64,000 nt of DNA, taken from Occallatibacter savannae (GTDB lineage Bacteria > Acidobacteriota > Terriglobia > Terriglobales > Acidobacteriaceae). A program made the translations under genes and the position numbers. The DNA is taken from positions 248,001-312,000 of the forward strand of contig NZ_QFFY01000005.1 in assembly GCF_003131205.1 (NCBI RefSeq), written 5' to 3'. Shown piece by piece: positions 1 to 9,365 of the stretch; position 1 is the stretch's first letter, and each line of letters starts with the position of its first letter. The notes beneath the pieces are model-generated. The model searched no databases. It had not been told where the DNA came from and saw nothing but the letters and a program-made list of their open reading frames with translations.

Positions 1-339
1 CCAGAATGCGCTCGCAGAGGCTTGCTTCGCCGATGCGATATCATTATGCCCCACAGCATCTGCGATCTGGTTTACAAGTCCGTTGCTCATACCAAGATCA
101 GCAAATGTGAACATCATCACGATGGACGTAATCGTCATCCACATCCCGTACCGTTCCGCACCAAGATATTGGAAGGTGAGGCGTACCGTGAGCAGTGAGG
201 TGCCGATTGAGATCGCCTTACCCGCAAGGGAGGCGAGGCCTGAAAGGGCAGCACGCCGATAGCGTTCGTGGGAGCGACCCTCTGCAGACGCCAATGACGC
301 GGGCCGGTATCGCAAAATAGAAATCGCTCTGCTGAACAT
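1..339 (-). CDS. Polysaccharide flippase (Wzx/MATE-like), N-terminal part
   Basis: The first 113 residues are in the window; the C-terminus lies beyond base 1. After a basic, Arg-rich cytoplasmic tail of about 35 residues there are two hydrophobic stretches, one around SLAGKAISIGTSLLTVRL and one around MWMTITSIVMMFTFADLGM, followed by NGLVNQIADAVG. The segment YLGAERYGMWM-(x)n-FADLGMSNGLVNQ is typical of Wzx-type polysaccharide biosynthesis/flippase proteins, which move lipid-linked sugar repeats across the inner membrane. It is the furthest-downstream gene of a minus-strand polysaccharide cluster, 235 bp after the O-antigen-ligase-like gene. The ATG at 339 is the first start of the open frame. 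Confidence is limited by truncation. Confidence 0.7.
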   Translation of the reverse strand, partial: MFSRAISILRYRPASLASAEGRSHERYRRAALSGLASLAGKAISIGTSLLTVRLTFQYLGAERYGMWMTITSIVMMFTFADLGMSNGLVNQIADAVGHNDIASAKQASASAFW

Positions 340-574
340 TCTGTTCTCGAATCGCGGGCTTATGTTCGTTTCTGCATTGTGGTCAGTGGCGAATTTGAGC
401 AAACAAAACAAAGCTCTTGCATTCGTCCCAGTTCAGGATGCAACTCCGGTCGAGCTTGACCCATATGCATGGTAATTCGGTTGTTGGTGCCTCTGATCAC
501 TCTAGAAATCAGACCATTGATAGGCAATAGGGGATGAATGCGGCCAACCCAAAATGCCTGGGCTGCTCATACAC

Positions 575-2011
575 CTAAGGTGATTTCAGGATATTTTCTG
601 AATAACGGTTCAACCGTCTCCTAGGATTTTTGATCCGCGGAAGAGTTGTGCCGACCAAGCTTGGGGCAGAGTGAAGCAGATCACAGACGAACACGATGGC
701 GAGGGAATCCAATATCCGCGCATTGAGACCGAAAGGAGAGAAAAAGATGTTCCAGAGTGCATCTAATAGCAAAAATGCATACAGAGGAGCAGAGGCTGAG
801 CGCTCCAAAGCGATCTGAAATATTCCTCTACACACAATTCCGATAACATAGAACCAAAACACAGCTCCGAGAATGCCTGCCCATACCCACGCTCCCATCA
901 AGTGCGAGTGAGTTGGGATGAGATCTGTTCTCAGTTCATCTGTGGCCGTGGGATCCGAAACGCCACTTCTCACCTGGATATCAAACAACATCTCCACATA
1001 ATTCGAATTTTTCGGCCAGGATCCATACCCGACGATCGGACTCTGCATCACCGCGACGGAAGAGACAAGAATCTCGGGTCTGCCTCCAAGTAACAACGAT
1101 CCTCCCTTTCTTTGAGATTTGTTCTTGGCAGCAGCGTCTTCGCTGAGCAGTCCTGAAGAGGTAATTGCATCGATGAGGCTACCAGCGAGCAAGACCGCGC
1201 AGAGTGCAAGCCCGAAGGACAGAATCAAGCGCATCTTGGCACCGGCGCGCGAGAGGAAGCGTAGCCTGCCAACCCTCTCTGGTATCAACGGAAACACAAG
1301 TGCTATCAATAGGAGAAGCTGGCCTACCTCATGCCGGTAATTCTCAATCAGGTTGATACTTGCGACAAAGAGGATCAGCAAAGCCGAGATGATGTACAGC
1401 CTTCGCTCGTAGAAATAGCAACTTACCAGGAGTACCAAATTGACAACGCCAAATGCATAGCCAAACTTCCAGGGATCATCCTGAGCGAGTTCAGAAGGAC
1501 GAGCTATGGTGACCACGATCGAGCCGATTGCCGCTCCTGCGACAAAGATGAGTTTGCGTCGATCATTTCCACTGAGAATGACGATGAGGCCGAGCAGATC
1601 TAGTCCAAAAAAGATGATGGCAGCGTCACCACGTGCCCAATCAATGAACTGGGAATGACGGTAGAGGTCGGAAATGACCTGTCCAAACAGCCAAAGCGCG
1701 AGAAGAGAGTAGACGATCTTGAATTGCGGGCTCCTTAATCTTCTGCCCCGCATAGCGACTATGATGGGCAACAAAGTCAAGAGAATGATTTCGGAGACGG
1801 GCAGGTCGCCAATAAACTTGACTGTGAGCGTTGAAGTCAGCCCGATCGCGAGCGTGACGAGATCCGCCAAGTTCGAGACGATGCCGCGACTGAGCAGCCC
1901 AGTCAATAGATCTCTGCGGGGCGCGCGATTTACGTTCTGGCGGTAAATCAGGCTATTGTTCATCGATGGCTGCGCTTCTGATACCTTTGTGCGATTTGGG
2001 GTGTGAATCAA
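575..2011 (-). CDS. O-antigen ligase / polysaccharide polymerase-like membrane protein
   Basis: A 478-residue protein with about ten or more hydrophobic segments (for example LIVILSGN, FIFVAGAAIGSIVV, LLLIALVFPLIP) and a large loop that ends in PTHSHLMGAW, the position and style of the HxxN/H-rich motif of O-antigen ligase/Wzy-family proteins (PF04932-like). Such proteins polymerise or ligate sugar repeats on the outer face of the inner membrane. The frame opens with TTG at 2011, overlapping the stop of the tyrosine kinase gene by four bases (TTGA), which suggests translational coupling; an ATG at 1963 (residue 17) is an alternative. It sits last but one in the exopolysaccharide operon. Whether it acts as polymerase or ligase cannot be told from sequence. 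Confidence 0.75.
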   Translation of the reverse strand: MIHTPNRTKVSEAQPSMNNSLIYRQNVNRAPRRDLLTGLLSRGIVSNLADLVTLAIGLTSTLTVKFIGDLPVSEIILLTLLPIIVAMRGRRLRSPQFKIVYSLLALWLFGQVISDLYRHSQFIDWARGDAAIIFFGLDLLGLIVILSGNDRRKLIFVAGAAIGSIVVTIARPSELAQDDPWKFGYAFGVVNLVLLVSCYFYERRLYIISALLILFVASINLIENYRHEVGQLLLLIALVFPLIPERVGRLRFLSRAGAKMRLILSFGLALCAVLLAGSLIDAITSSGLLSEDAAAKNKSQRKGGSLLLGGRPEILVSSVAVMQSPIVGYGSWPKNSNYVEMLFDIQVRSGVSDPTATDELRTDLIPTHSHLMGAWVWAGILGAVFWFYVIGIVCRGIFQIALERSASAPLYAFLLLDALWNIFFSPFGLNARILDSLAIVFVCDLLHSAPSLVGTTLPRIKNPRRRLNRYSENILKSP

Positions 2012-4212
2012 GCGCGCTCGTTCGGGTCGCGCTCGCCGTAGTACTGGTAATACTTGCTTCCGTAATATTCCGTGTAATCGGGAGAAGCCAGGTCGACTGC
2101 ATTGATCGCGACCCCAAGCAGGTGGGCTCCGGCACGTTCTAGCATCTCGGCTCCCCGAAGCACGACCTGTTTTCGGGTCATATCATAGCGGACAATTAGG
2201 ATCGTCGCGTCCGCCAGACGGGCGAGCAGGGAAGCATCCGTTACGGCCAGAACAGGAGGTGTATCGACGATGACAATGTCATATTCCTCTCGAGCCCTTG
2301 AAAGTAGGCTCTGCATCTCTCTCGAGCCAAGTAGTTCAGATGGAAGTGGCGGAACTGGGCCTGAGGGCAGTATGTGGAGATTTGGAAGAGGGGGCCAATC
2401 AACTATAGCTTCCTCGAAACGGGCCTTGCCGGAGAGAACGGAGGAGAGGCCCACTGCTTTCGATATTCTGAACCGAAGGTGCACGGACGGGCGGCGCAAG
2501 TCGGCATCCAGGAGGAGCACTTTTGAGCCGTTCAAGGCGAACGTGATCGCTGCGAGGCTCGCGACCGAACTCTTGCCCTCCGCGGGCCTGGTACTCACGA
2601 TCAAGATGACCTTGGGAGCAGATCCCGGACTTGAAAGGAGGATCGAGGTCCGCATGCCGCGGAGGGCCTCTGCGATTCTCGACCAGGATGATACTCCTTT
2701 CGATGCTGCGTGGTCTCTGAAACTCTCCGCCAAGAGATGTTCGGAATCGACCCGCGGGATTGCGGCAATAAGCGGCAGATTGAGGTTCTGCTCAACGTCT
2801 GTTATGGTCTTGAGGTTTGTGTCCATTACCTCAAGCAGGATCGCGAGACAGAGACCGATGAAAAAGCCTCCTCCGAGGCCCAGAGCAACATTGAACCTTT
2901 TCCTGGGCCAGCTCGGCGCAACGGGAGTATCGGCATTATCCACTATGTGAACAGCGGTCGAATGGAGCCCCGACACAATACCGGCCTCCTGCAGACGTTG
3001 CTGCAGACCGTCATAAAGGAGACGATTTGTCTCATAGTCCTGCTTCGCAAGCTCGTACTGCATTGCCTTCTGGCCAACTCCGAACACTTGTTGCTCCTGC
3101 TGCTCGAGCGCTGCACGAAGCTGCTTCTCATGGTTCTGGGAAGCTTCGAACTCTTTTTGGAAGCGTGTGACCTGCGCTTTCTCCTCGCTGGCAAGTGCGG
3201 TCTGCAACTGGTTCATTTGAGCGTTCAAGGTCTTGACTCTGGGATACTCAGGACCATAAGTTTGGATCAGGGAATTGTATTCTGCTTGGGCTTGAACCAA
3301 CCTCTGCTTTACCGCTTGCAGGGCCGGGTCGGCATTCCCTAAGGCTGCGTCGATCACATCCGGCGACGAAGACCTCATCTGCTGGAGTCGAGATTCCTTT
3401 AGCAACCGATCCACTTCAGCGTCGGCGTACTGCTTGTTCAATTCCTCTAAATTGGCAGAAATAATGCTGTGCGATTGATCGATTCCATAAACACCGATGT
3501 CTCGCTGCAAATCAAGAATTCTTTTTTGGCTATTCTCCAGATTAGTTTTGATACTGTTCAACTTCGAATCAAGCCAGCCGGATACTTTGACGGTGGCAGC
3601 GTAGTTGTCACGAAACGAATGCTCGATGTAACGATCGACAAGCGTATTGGCAATCAAGCTCGCCAGTTCTGGACTCTTTGATGTAACCGCAATGTCAATG
3701 ATGCTAGTGTGGCCGAGCCGGGACACCTGAATTTGCCCCAAGAATACCGATACGAGAACGTGACGATAATACGCTTTGGAAAGATCCCAAGGATGCCCAT
3801 TCTCCAGAGGCAGGAAATCGGGATTGGACTCCAGATGCAACGCTCGGATCGTTTCGAACGCAAGATCTCTACTTCGCAAGATCTCAATTTCAGTATCGAG
3901 GCGTTCGCTTGTGTCGACGGAAGCTGCTATATCTGGCACTTGCTCCAGGCGAAATTGGGAGGACATGTCCTGCGCTCTGATCTCAATACTTGCCTGCGCT
4001 GTGTACAGTTTGCGTTGAAAGTGGTTCGTTGCAATCGCTGCTATGAATCCGAGAGCCACCACCCCAAGGATGACCCAACCCCGCTTTTTCAGAAATCTTA
4101 GGAGAGCCTGGATCGGATCGTCGTCAACTCCAAGCGCATTGCCCGGAAAGGAAGATGGATCTCTATTCGTAGATGAGAAAGTGTCAGATATTTGCCTAGG
4201 TTCCTGTTGCAC
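2008..4212 (-). CDS. Wzc-type polysaccharide co-polymerase / BY-kinase
   Basis: A 734-residue fusion of a Wzz chain-length domain and a bacterial tyrosine kinase. A transmembrane helix lies at about residues 46-63, a long periplasmic coiled-coil region at about 200-410, and a second membrane helix after PSWPRKRFN. The kinase domain has Walker A (STRPAEGKSS, 540-549, Lys547), Walker A' (LLLDADLRRP, from about 567) and Walker B (IVIVDTPP, about 647). The C-terminus carries seven tyrosines in residues 713-726, the usual autophosphorylation cluster. Such proteins regulate polymer length and export with the Wza-like protein encoded upstream. GTG start at 4212 with GAGGA upstream. The stop overlaps the next gene by four bases. 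Confidence 0.93.
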   Translation of the reverse strand: MQQEPRQISDTFSSTNRDPSSFPGNALGVDDDPIQALLRFLKKRGWVILGVVALGFIAAIATNHFQRKLYTAQASIEIRAQDMSSQFRLEQVPDIAASVDTSERLDTEIEILRSRDLAFETIRALHLESNPDFLPLENGHPWDLSKAYYRHVLVSVFLGQIQVSRLGHTSIIDIAVTSKSPELASLIANTLVDRYIEHSFRDNYAATVKVSGWLDSKLNSIKTNLENSQKRILDLQRDIGVYGIDQSHSIISANLEELNKQYADAEVDRLLKESRLQQMRSSSPDVIDAALGNADPALQAVKQRLVQAQAEYNSLIQTYGPEYPRVKTLNAQMNQLQTALASEEKAQVTRFQKEFEASQNHEKQLRAALEQQEQQVFGVGQKAMQYELAKQDYETNRLLYDGLQQRLQEAGIVSGLHSTAVHIVDNADTPVAPSWPRKRFNVALGLGGGFFIGLCLAILLEVMDTNLKTITDVEQNLNLPLIAAIPRVDSEHLLAESFRDHAASKGVSSWSRIAEALRGMRTSILLSSPGSAPKVILIVSTRPAEGKSSVASLAAITFALNGSKVLLLDADLRRPSVHLRFRISKAVGLSSVLSGKARFEEAIVDWPPLPNLHILPSGPVPPLPSELLGSREMQSLLSRAREEYDIVIVDTPPVLAVTDASLLARLADATILIVRYDMTRKQVVLRGAEMLERAGAHLLGVAINAVDLASPDYTEYYGSKYYQYYGERDPNERA

Positions 4213-4276
4213 GGACTATACATCCTCGTCTTTGTTTGCCTGAAGCGTGGCGAACTTGGGAATGCCAATCGCTTTT

Positions 4277-4984
4277 TTAATGGACGAATCCAGTGGAGCG
4301 CGTGAAGTACCCCATTTTCGTCGATAGCGGTTTGACGGGCTTGGCAGGATTGCCCGCATAAAGCACGTACGACTCAGAATATTGTTTGTTTAGCAGCGAA
4401 CATGCGCCTAGGACGGAGTAGTCGGGCAATGCACATCCTCCAAGAAGTACGCACGCAGTGCCCACAAAGCAGTACTCACCTATGACTATCGGTTTAGAAG
4501 TCTGACGAGACTGATGCAAATCGATGCTGTGGGTCAGAATCTGTGAACGAGTGCCCGCAACCGTAGTGAAGTTCCCAATACGGACGCTGTTTGTGCAGTC
4601 CAGCATGTGCCTATTGGTGACTGCCGAATGTGCGCCAAGGATCAACTCAGGTCTCCTACCCACGTCAGCCTTGAAGAAGCTTTCGTCGTCCATCGGGAAT
4701 CCCGTTATCCAATTCAGATTGCCAATAATCGCTTCGACTCCCATTTGTATTCGCCATAACCCTTTGGACACCGTCAAGTGTCCAATAGAGGAGTGGGCAC
4801 CCATTTCGAGCTGCTCCGGAAAGACGAACGAGAAGCCGATGCGAGCAGTGGGATGTAGTTTGTAGCGAAATATCTTGATCAGCACAATTCGTCGAAGCGA
4901 CCAGGGCAGGAATACGATCAGTATCGCAAACAGGTTTTTCATTGGCTCGTAGGCATGTTCGATATGCGAATTGGAGTTGATCAT
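4277..4984 (-). CDS. Hexapeptide-repeat acetyltransferase, WcaF-like
   Basis: A 235-residue protein with left-handed beta-helix character: hexapeptide-type turns such as VRIGNFTTVAGT, VIGEYCFVGTACVLLGG and SVLGACSLLNK, and the C-terminal signature YAGNPAKPVKPL that closes many LbetaH acyltransferases. A hydrophobic N-terminal stretch (LFAILIVFLPWSLRRIVL) suggests membrane association. The likely role is O-acetylation of the exopolysaccharide. Its ATG overlaps the stop of the upstream glycosyltransferase (ATGA), and 64 bp separate it from the tyrosine kinase downstream. The acceptor sugar is unknown; a serine acetyltransferase is less likely given the locus. Confidence 0.82.
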   Translation of the reverse strand: MINSNSHIEHAYEPMKNLFAILIVFLPWSLRRIVLIKIFRYKLHPTARIGFSFVFPEQLEMGAHSSIGHLTVSKGLWRIQMGVEAIIGNLNWITGFPMDDESFFKADVGRRPELILGAHSAVTNRHMLDCTNSVRIGNFTTVAGTRSQILTHSIDLHQSRQTSKPIVIGEYCFVGTACVLLGGCALPDYSVLGACSLLNKQYSESYVLYAGNPAKPVKPLSTKMGYFTRSTGFVH

Positions 4985-5799
4985 AACTGAATATCATCGA
5001 TGGACCGCCCAAAGACCGGGCCTCGAAGTACTCTCTCGATCGTATCGCGAGGATTCGACAAATGTTTCCAGAATTGAAACACTCGGTTCAGAGTTCGATC
5101 CCATCTGTTTGGATCACGGTTCATCAGTTCTCTGAAGTTCCTCTTCTGCACCAAGTTTCTCCCCTCCTGCAATCGTTTGGAGGCAGTGACGCTGTCACGA
5201 TGAAGCCGGTAGCCACTCCAGATTTGATTACAGCGCCCGAACTTGCAACCGGCTCTTGCCATATCGAAGAAAAGTTCTCCGTCCCAAGTTGCCCGATTCG
5301 CTGAGTTAAAGCCCCCCGCTCTTTCAAATGCCGAACGTCTGAAAAAAGTCGACGGCTGGATTAATACCGCGCCTCCATAGACATACTTATAAGGGGTGAA
5401 ACGATCTGAATACACGACTCTATAAACGCGGTCGTCAGGTCCAATTACGTTTGCATTCCCCGAAACAACATCTATTTTCGGGTGCTGAGATAAATAGTGT
5501 TTTGCCGCCGACACGGCGCCCGGGTAAAGGATGTCATCAGAATTGAGGAAAGCGAAGACCTCACCTGTAGCGGTTGTGAACCCTTTATTTAGCCCATCTG
5601 CTGGACCGTTATCGGGCTCAAAAATCGCTCTATGGAGATGCGATCGGTAGCCATCAATGATCGCTCTGCTGCCGTCCGTAGATCCGGGATCGACGATGAT
5701 GTATTCGATATCGCAGGACTCTTGTTGAAGGACGGATTCGATCGTTCGTGTCAAAAACTTTGCCTGATTGAACGAAATAGTAACGATGCTGATCTTCAT
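4981..5799 (-). CDS. Family 2 glycosyltransferase
   Basis: A 272-residue cytoplasmic GT-A fold enzyme. It starts with the classic KISIVTISFNQAKFL strand-loop, followed by SVLQQE, YIIVDPGSTDGS (the usual DGSTDG reads DPGSTDG) and FLNSDDILYPGA, which contains the DxD-like metal/nucleotide-binding pair. The C-terminal half (WDGELFFDMARAG, GYRLHRDSVTASK) is the acceptor side. It presumably adds one sugar to the lipid-linked repeat of the exopolysaccharide. The ATG at 5799 has GGAG four to five bases upstream. It follows the Wza-like gene by 48 bp and overlaps the acetyltransferase gene. Only one glycosyltransferase is visible here, so others must be encoded elsewhere. Confidence 0.92.
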   Translation of the reverse strand: MKISIVTISFNQAKFLTRTIESVLQQESCDIEYIIVDPGSTDGSRAIIDGYRSHLHRAIFEPDNGPADGLNKGFTTATGEVFAFLNSDDILYPGAVSAAKHYLSQHPKIDVVSGNANVIGPDDRVYRVVYSDRFTPYKYVYGGAVLIQPSTFFRRSAFERAGGFNSANRATWDGELFFDMARAGCKFGRCNQIWSGYRLHRDSVTASKRLQEGRNLVQKRNFRELMNRDPNRWDRTLNRVFQFWKHLSNPRDTIERVLRGPVFGRSIDDIQL

Positions 5800-5847
5800 G
5801 CCGCTCCGTAGAGGTCGAGGAGATAATCAAGGGCTGCGAGTTGCGGT

Positions 5848-6828
5848 CTACGGGTGATAGACGTATAGAAGCGATGGAGTAATGGCAAGAGCAAAAGAGG
5901 CGGCGTTTTTCAGCACCGATTTGATTGGGCTGGGAGAGACATAGATTATGTCATCTTCGCGGATGATCGGGTCAGAAGCACGCGCGGTCAGCACTCTTTT
6001 CACATCAATTTGTTCCACCGCTTTCGTGCCGTCCGGAAACGCACGTACGAGATACGTTTTGTTCGTCGCAGCATTCGGAGCAATTCCGCCCGCTAGCGCC
6101 ATTACTTCAGATAAGGTCACATTTGGCGAACCGCAGAGGGAGTAAGCCCCTGGCTTGACAACATTTCCGCCGACATACGCAATTCCGCAAGCCCGAACAA
6201 GCACCCTATCGCCCGGGTGCACCACTCTGTCGAAGTTCTCGGTGTTGTGCATGGTCGGATCCCAGGTAACAAACTCTTTTTTACCCGGGTTGAGATCATT
6301 CGTGATCTCAATCACGCGACCGGTATTTGCGGTCAATCCTCCAGCGGTGGCCAGCATGTCGGAAAGTTGATGCTTGCCGGGCGGTGGATATACACCAGGG
6401 CTGTGCACCTCGCCCAGTACGGTGATCCCGGTGTTCGCGGAATCAACGGTCACCGTGACCTCCGGGTCAATCATCAGTTTTCGGTCCCTCAAGATCTTCG
6501 TCAGTTCATTTGCAGCTGCTGCGCTGTTAAGGCCAGCGATATGAAATGACCCAAGAATCGGGTACGGGACGTAACCGTTCTCAGAAACCCTTGTGACCAA
6601 TGAAAAGTCCGGAGCGTCGAACACATTGATATGAACCATCTCTCCGGGCGTGATTGGCCCTTCAGAGAGCCCTCCTATAGAGGCGCTGGATGAGGATATG
6701 GCGTTGGGTGATGCTCCACCACCCTGCGCCATAGGCATCAGCGCTGGACGCTGTTCCTGTCCATGTAAGAGGACAGACTGCAGAACCAGAATTCCAGAAA
6801 TGAGAAGTACCGTGTTCCTGAGGTTCAT
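5848..6828 (-). CDS. Polysaccharide export protein, Wza-like (SLBB domains)
   Basis: The chosen ATG at 6828 follows AAGAAGGAA, a better start than the TTG at 6852; this gives 326 residues. A signal peptide (MNLRNTVLLISGILVL, cleaved near HGQ) is followed by a low-complexity linker. The Poly_export domain (PGEMVHINVFDAPDF to DPEVTVTV) and two SLBB-type beta-grasp units (TVLGEVHSPGVYP, then AYVGGNVVKPGAYS) come next. The C-terminus is hydrophobic (SFALAITPSLLYVY), which may insert in the outer membrane as in Wza. No lipobox cysteine is seen. It is the first gene of the minus-strand cluster and likely forms the outer-membrane channel working with the tyrosine kinase. Confidence 0.9.
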   Translation of the reverse strand: MNLRNTVLLISGILVLQSVLLHGQEQRPALMPMAQGGGASPNAISSSSASIGGLSEGPITPGEMVHINVFDAPDFSLVTRVSENGYVPYPILGSFHIAGLNSAAAANELTKILRDRKLMIDPEVTVTVDSANTGITVLGEVHSPGVYPPPGKHQLSDMLATAGGLTANTGRVIEITNDLNPGKKEFVTWDPTMHNTENFDRVVHPGDRVLVRACGIAYVGGNVVKPGAYSLCGSPNVTLSEVMALAGGIAPNAATNKTYLVRAFPDGTKAVEQIDVKRVLTARASDPIIREDDIIYVSPSPIKSVLKNAASFALAITPSLLYVYHP

Positions 6829-7518
6829 TTTCCTTCTTTGAGTCGAGTCCAAAAATCAGAGGAATGCTCGGCTCGTTCGAATGTTGAGCGATTCTCAATT
6901 CCGCATGAGCGTACCAAGCGGCGTCTGGAAGCGCAATGACCGCACCTTGTCGCACAGCTTTTCAGCGAGGGAGCATGAAACTCCGGCGTTCAGAAAAGTA
7001 CCTGCGAAATAAAGACCTCGGGCTCGGTTTCGAGTGTCCTCAGCAGGAGGAATCTTACGGCCGTTGAGAACGAGACAGGACGGCTTTTTTAAACTTGCGC
7101 TCCGCTCAATATATCAAAGAAATGCTGTAAGGATCACTCCGACCCAGGGGTAATTTGGGTTTGTAAGATGCCAAGAGGGTGCTATTTCAGCACACTTTAA
7201 ACAAAAAGGGATCAGCGGCGCGGCCCGGGGCACCTCTGTAAGTTGGGGCTAGGCACTGCCCATTGAAGCGGATGCTGGGTTGAATCAGCCAAGACCGCGC
7301 CAGTAGTTGGTCTCCGGGGCAGGTCAACCTCGTCCGGTTCCCTCTACCCATACGTCTGGACTGCATGCGCTAAGATGCTCCCAAGTGGGGCATTTTGGTG
7401 CTGCAAACAGCACACCGGCCAAAATTCTTGTCTATCTGAGGATGGTTGCCGCCCAGTTGGTTCTGCTGGCTTTTCGGAATGATACCGAATCCGAACTTTC
7501 GGATTGAAAGTTGGATTC
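6829..7518 (-). other. Leader region of the exopolysaccharide operon
   Basis: About 690 bp without a convincing gene. It separates the unknown exported protein from the Wza-like gene and must hold the promoter of the latter. An AT-rich patch lies around 7085-7125, and a small hairpin (GTGCT-ATTTC-AGCAC) at about 7180. No clear sigma-70 or sigma-54 promoter pair could be recognised, and the short open frames here have no recognisable product. Confidence 0.4.
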
Positions 7519-8388
7519 TTACGGTACCTGCCTACTCTTTGCGACACCCGACTCCTTTGGGATCGGCCGCCCGTGCAACATATCCGCTGGTCTGTGTGTG
7601 GCCTTGATCAGCCTCCCTCGCCGTGTAAAGGTCATAGACCACTCCATCGGATGCGGGCGTGCCGCGATGTCATCGAACGTGATCACTTCCCGACCCGCCG
7701 CATTGTTCAGCTGAATAGCGATCGTCGCCCCTAGCGAGGGTACCGGCTTCTGCGCAGTTGGCCAAGCGTCCGAAGGGGAGATCTCAGGCTGAGCACCAGA
7801 TAGAGCGGCATAGCAAAGCGCGTTGCCAAGCCAATCGCGGTTGGCCACTGAGCCCTCCTCTTCTCTAATGTGATTGAACGCGGAGATCGTGATGGCATTG
7901 ATCGGAGCGGGAGAGAAAAGGGAATAGCCTCGTTTCAGAAGCGGTATGACACGCACTTTGCCCCCAGTGCGAGGGACCGATGCTGTGAATGCACTTCGGT
8001 CACTCGTTGCCTGGTTCCGGCTGAATTGCAAAAACAGGTGGTTGGGGAAGCTTGAACAATCGATTTTGCGATACCTCCAACCGCCACCTCCGCCGTACTC
8101 TAATCCGGCGGATCTAGCTAACTCAGTTATGGCTGACTCTGCGTTGTCCACCAGTAGCCGATCCTGTGGCGATAGCGCGTCAAACATACCGATTCTGACG
8201 CTGTATGAACCGTCCCGTACAACCGTATCCGCAGCGAAGGGCATTGGCTGCACAGGAGCAGGGACAATCCTCCCTTTCCCCGAAAACTCGCCTGATGCGA
8301 CCTGGCAGGAGGCGGATATAGAACAGCAGACCACAAGGGCAATGAAAATCGGAGGGAGATGGCCAAAACGCGTTCTAAACCGCGACAT
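7519..8388 (-). CDS. Exported protein of unknown function
   Basis: About 289 residues from the ATG at 8388 (a GTG at 8451 would add 21 residues). The N-terminus (SRFRTRFGHLPPIFIALVV, then SISASCQ) is a signal peptide; SASC could be a lipobox. The rest is soluble and mixed in character, with GGGGGWRYRKIDC and FPNHLFLQFSRN in the middle and a basic C-terminus. No family was recognised. It lies upstream of the exopolysaccharide operon on the same strand, 690 bp away, so a role in polysaccharide biology is only suggested by position. Two cysteines in the mature part (in KIDCSS and NALCYAA) are visible; no catalytic motif was identified. Confidence 0.6.
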   Translation of the reverse strand: MSRFRTRFGHLPPIFIALVVCCSISASCQVASGEFSGKGRIVPAPVQPMPFAADTVVRDGSYSVRIGMFDALSPQDRLLVDNAESAITELARSAGLEYGGGGGWRYRKIDCSSFPNHLFLQFSRNQATSDRSAFTASVPRTGGKVRVIPLLKRGYSLFSPAPINAITISAFNHIREEEGSVANRDWLGNALCYAALSGAQPEISPSDAWPTAQKPVPSLGATIAIQLNNAAGREVITFDDIAARPHPMEWSMTFTRRGRLIKATHRPADMLHGRPIPKESGVAKSRQVP

Positions 8389-9067
8389 GTCGATCAAGAA
8401 TATCACTGCTGCAGGCTCACTTAGGTGCCCTAGTTTGCGGATCTTAATCACCTAGGCCATGTGTAGATGTGTTCTATTCGACGCTCCCGAGGTCAAATCC
8501 TACGAAGTGACGGTGGCAGCCTATAGTGCCATTAGGTTGCTGCGGCAATCGGCCACGGTACGCCAGCGATGATGGGATCGATAAGCAGCGACCAGAAGAA
8601 CTTCACTCTTGCGCCCCTTTCGTGCGGCGCGCGATCTAGGAGACGCGGCATTCGAAAGGCCCCACGGCTTTCTGCTGCCGCATTAATTCTCCTCTGCGGC
8701 AACCCCGACTCCCCAGGCCCGCGTTCGTTTTCTCGACGGATTAGTACCGAGACTTCCGACCAGAAGACAACTCAGGCTCGGCGCCATTCCGGCGATCCGC
8801 CGAATGTTCGGCTCGGAAGCTGCGAAGCCCTCGCAGGTGTACTCGTTCGCATAACCCCGTTTGCCAATCCCTTCGCTCTCTCAACTTGCAACCGCAGGAC
8901 TTGACCTTCGGCTTAAGCTGGCCCGAGAGCCTTGTCGCGAGAAGAGCCGGCCCGAGTTTTGGGAAGACACCGCTGAAGACGGTCATCTCATAAATGTCAG
9001 GTTGCTTGTCGAATGGAAGAGATCGCACATCAGGCGTATCGCACAACTTAGCCAGAAGGCGGGCCCG
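8389..9067. other. Gene-poor boundary between polysaccharide region and island
   Basis: About 680 bp in which no open frame gives a recognisable protein. A minus-strand frame with a TTG start at 9046 follows the RHH gene by 21 bp and could encode a small protein (MCDTPDVRSLPF...), but it has no clear ribosome binding site and a low-complexity second half. The region marks the left edge of the accessory island. No integrase remnant, tRNA or direct repeat typical of an attachment site was seen. Confidence 0.35.
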
Positions 9068-9313
9068 CTAGGCTTCTTTAACCCTTGCCCTCTGCTTGGC
9101 AACCAATCGTTGGATGTACCGGGCCCCGTCCTTTTTCAACCCCTCAACGCCTTCGTACAGGAACATCTCACAAATCTGAGAGAGAGCCCTCTGTTCATCG
9201 TTGGCTATGCGTTCCAGTTCCCGTTTGAGGTTTGGAGCAACGCGAAAGGCAATAAATTCAGTCTTGGCCACACCAGAAATATAGATGCTGACGTAATCGA
9301 CGCGCAATATCAT
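9068..9313 (-). CDS. Ribbon-helix-helix (CopG/Arc-like) regulator
   Basis: A protein of 81 residues (67 if the GTG at 9271 is used, giving a VAKTEFIAFRV start that looks more natural). The pattern TEFIAFRVAPNLKRELERIA fits an RHH beta-strand followed by helix A; helix B would be QRALSQICEMFLYEGVEGL. RHH proteins dimerise and bind short repeats in operators. It is transcribed divergently from the recombination operon, and the shared 50-bp region carries a tandem 9-bp repeat over a sigma-70-like promoter, so autoregulation and control of the operon are plausible inferences. No toxin partner of recognisable type lies next to it. Confidence 0.65.
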   Translation of the reverse strand: MILRVDYVSIYISGVAKTEFIAFRVAPNLKRELERIANDEQRALSQICEMFLYEGVEGLKKDGARYIQRLVAKQRARVKEA

Positions 9314-9346
9314 TTGACAATGATTACGATGTTATCTATGTTATCT
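9314..9346 (+). promoter_or_regulatory. Sigma-70-like promoter with tandem 9-bp repeat
   Basis: TTGACA at 9314-9319 and TATGTT at 9337-9342 are separated by exactly 17 bases. Two perfect copies of ATGTTATCT (9329-9346) overlap the -10 element. The ATG at 9366 follows AGAGGA. The repeat is a natural operator candidate for the divergently encoded RHH protein. Confidence 0.6.
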
Positions 9347-9365
9347 ATTAATCACAGAGGATTCC

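Noticed and set aside
8741..9046. Minus-strand frame of about 100 codons downstream of the RHH gene as a possible toxin
   Set aside because: TTG start without SD, Arg/Ser/Glu-rich second half and no known toxin motif; not enough to call an RHH toxin-antitoxin pair.
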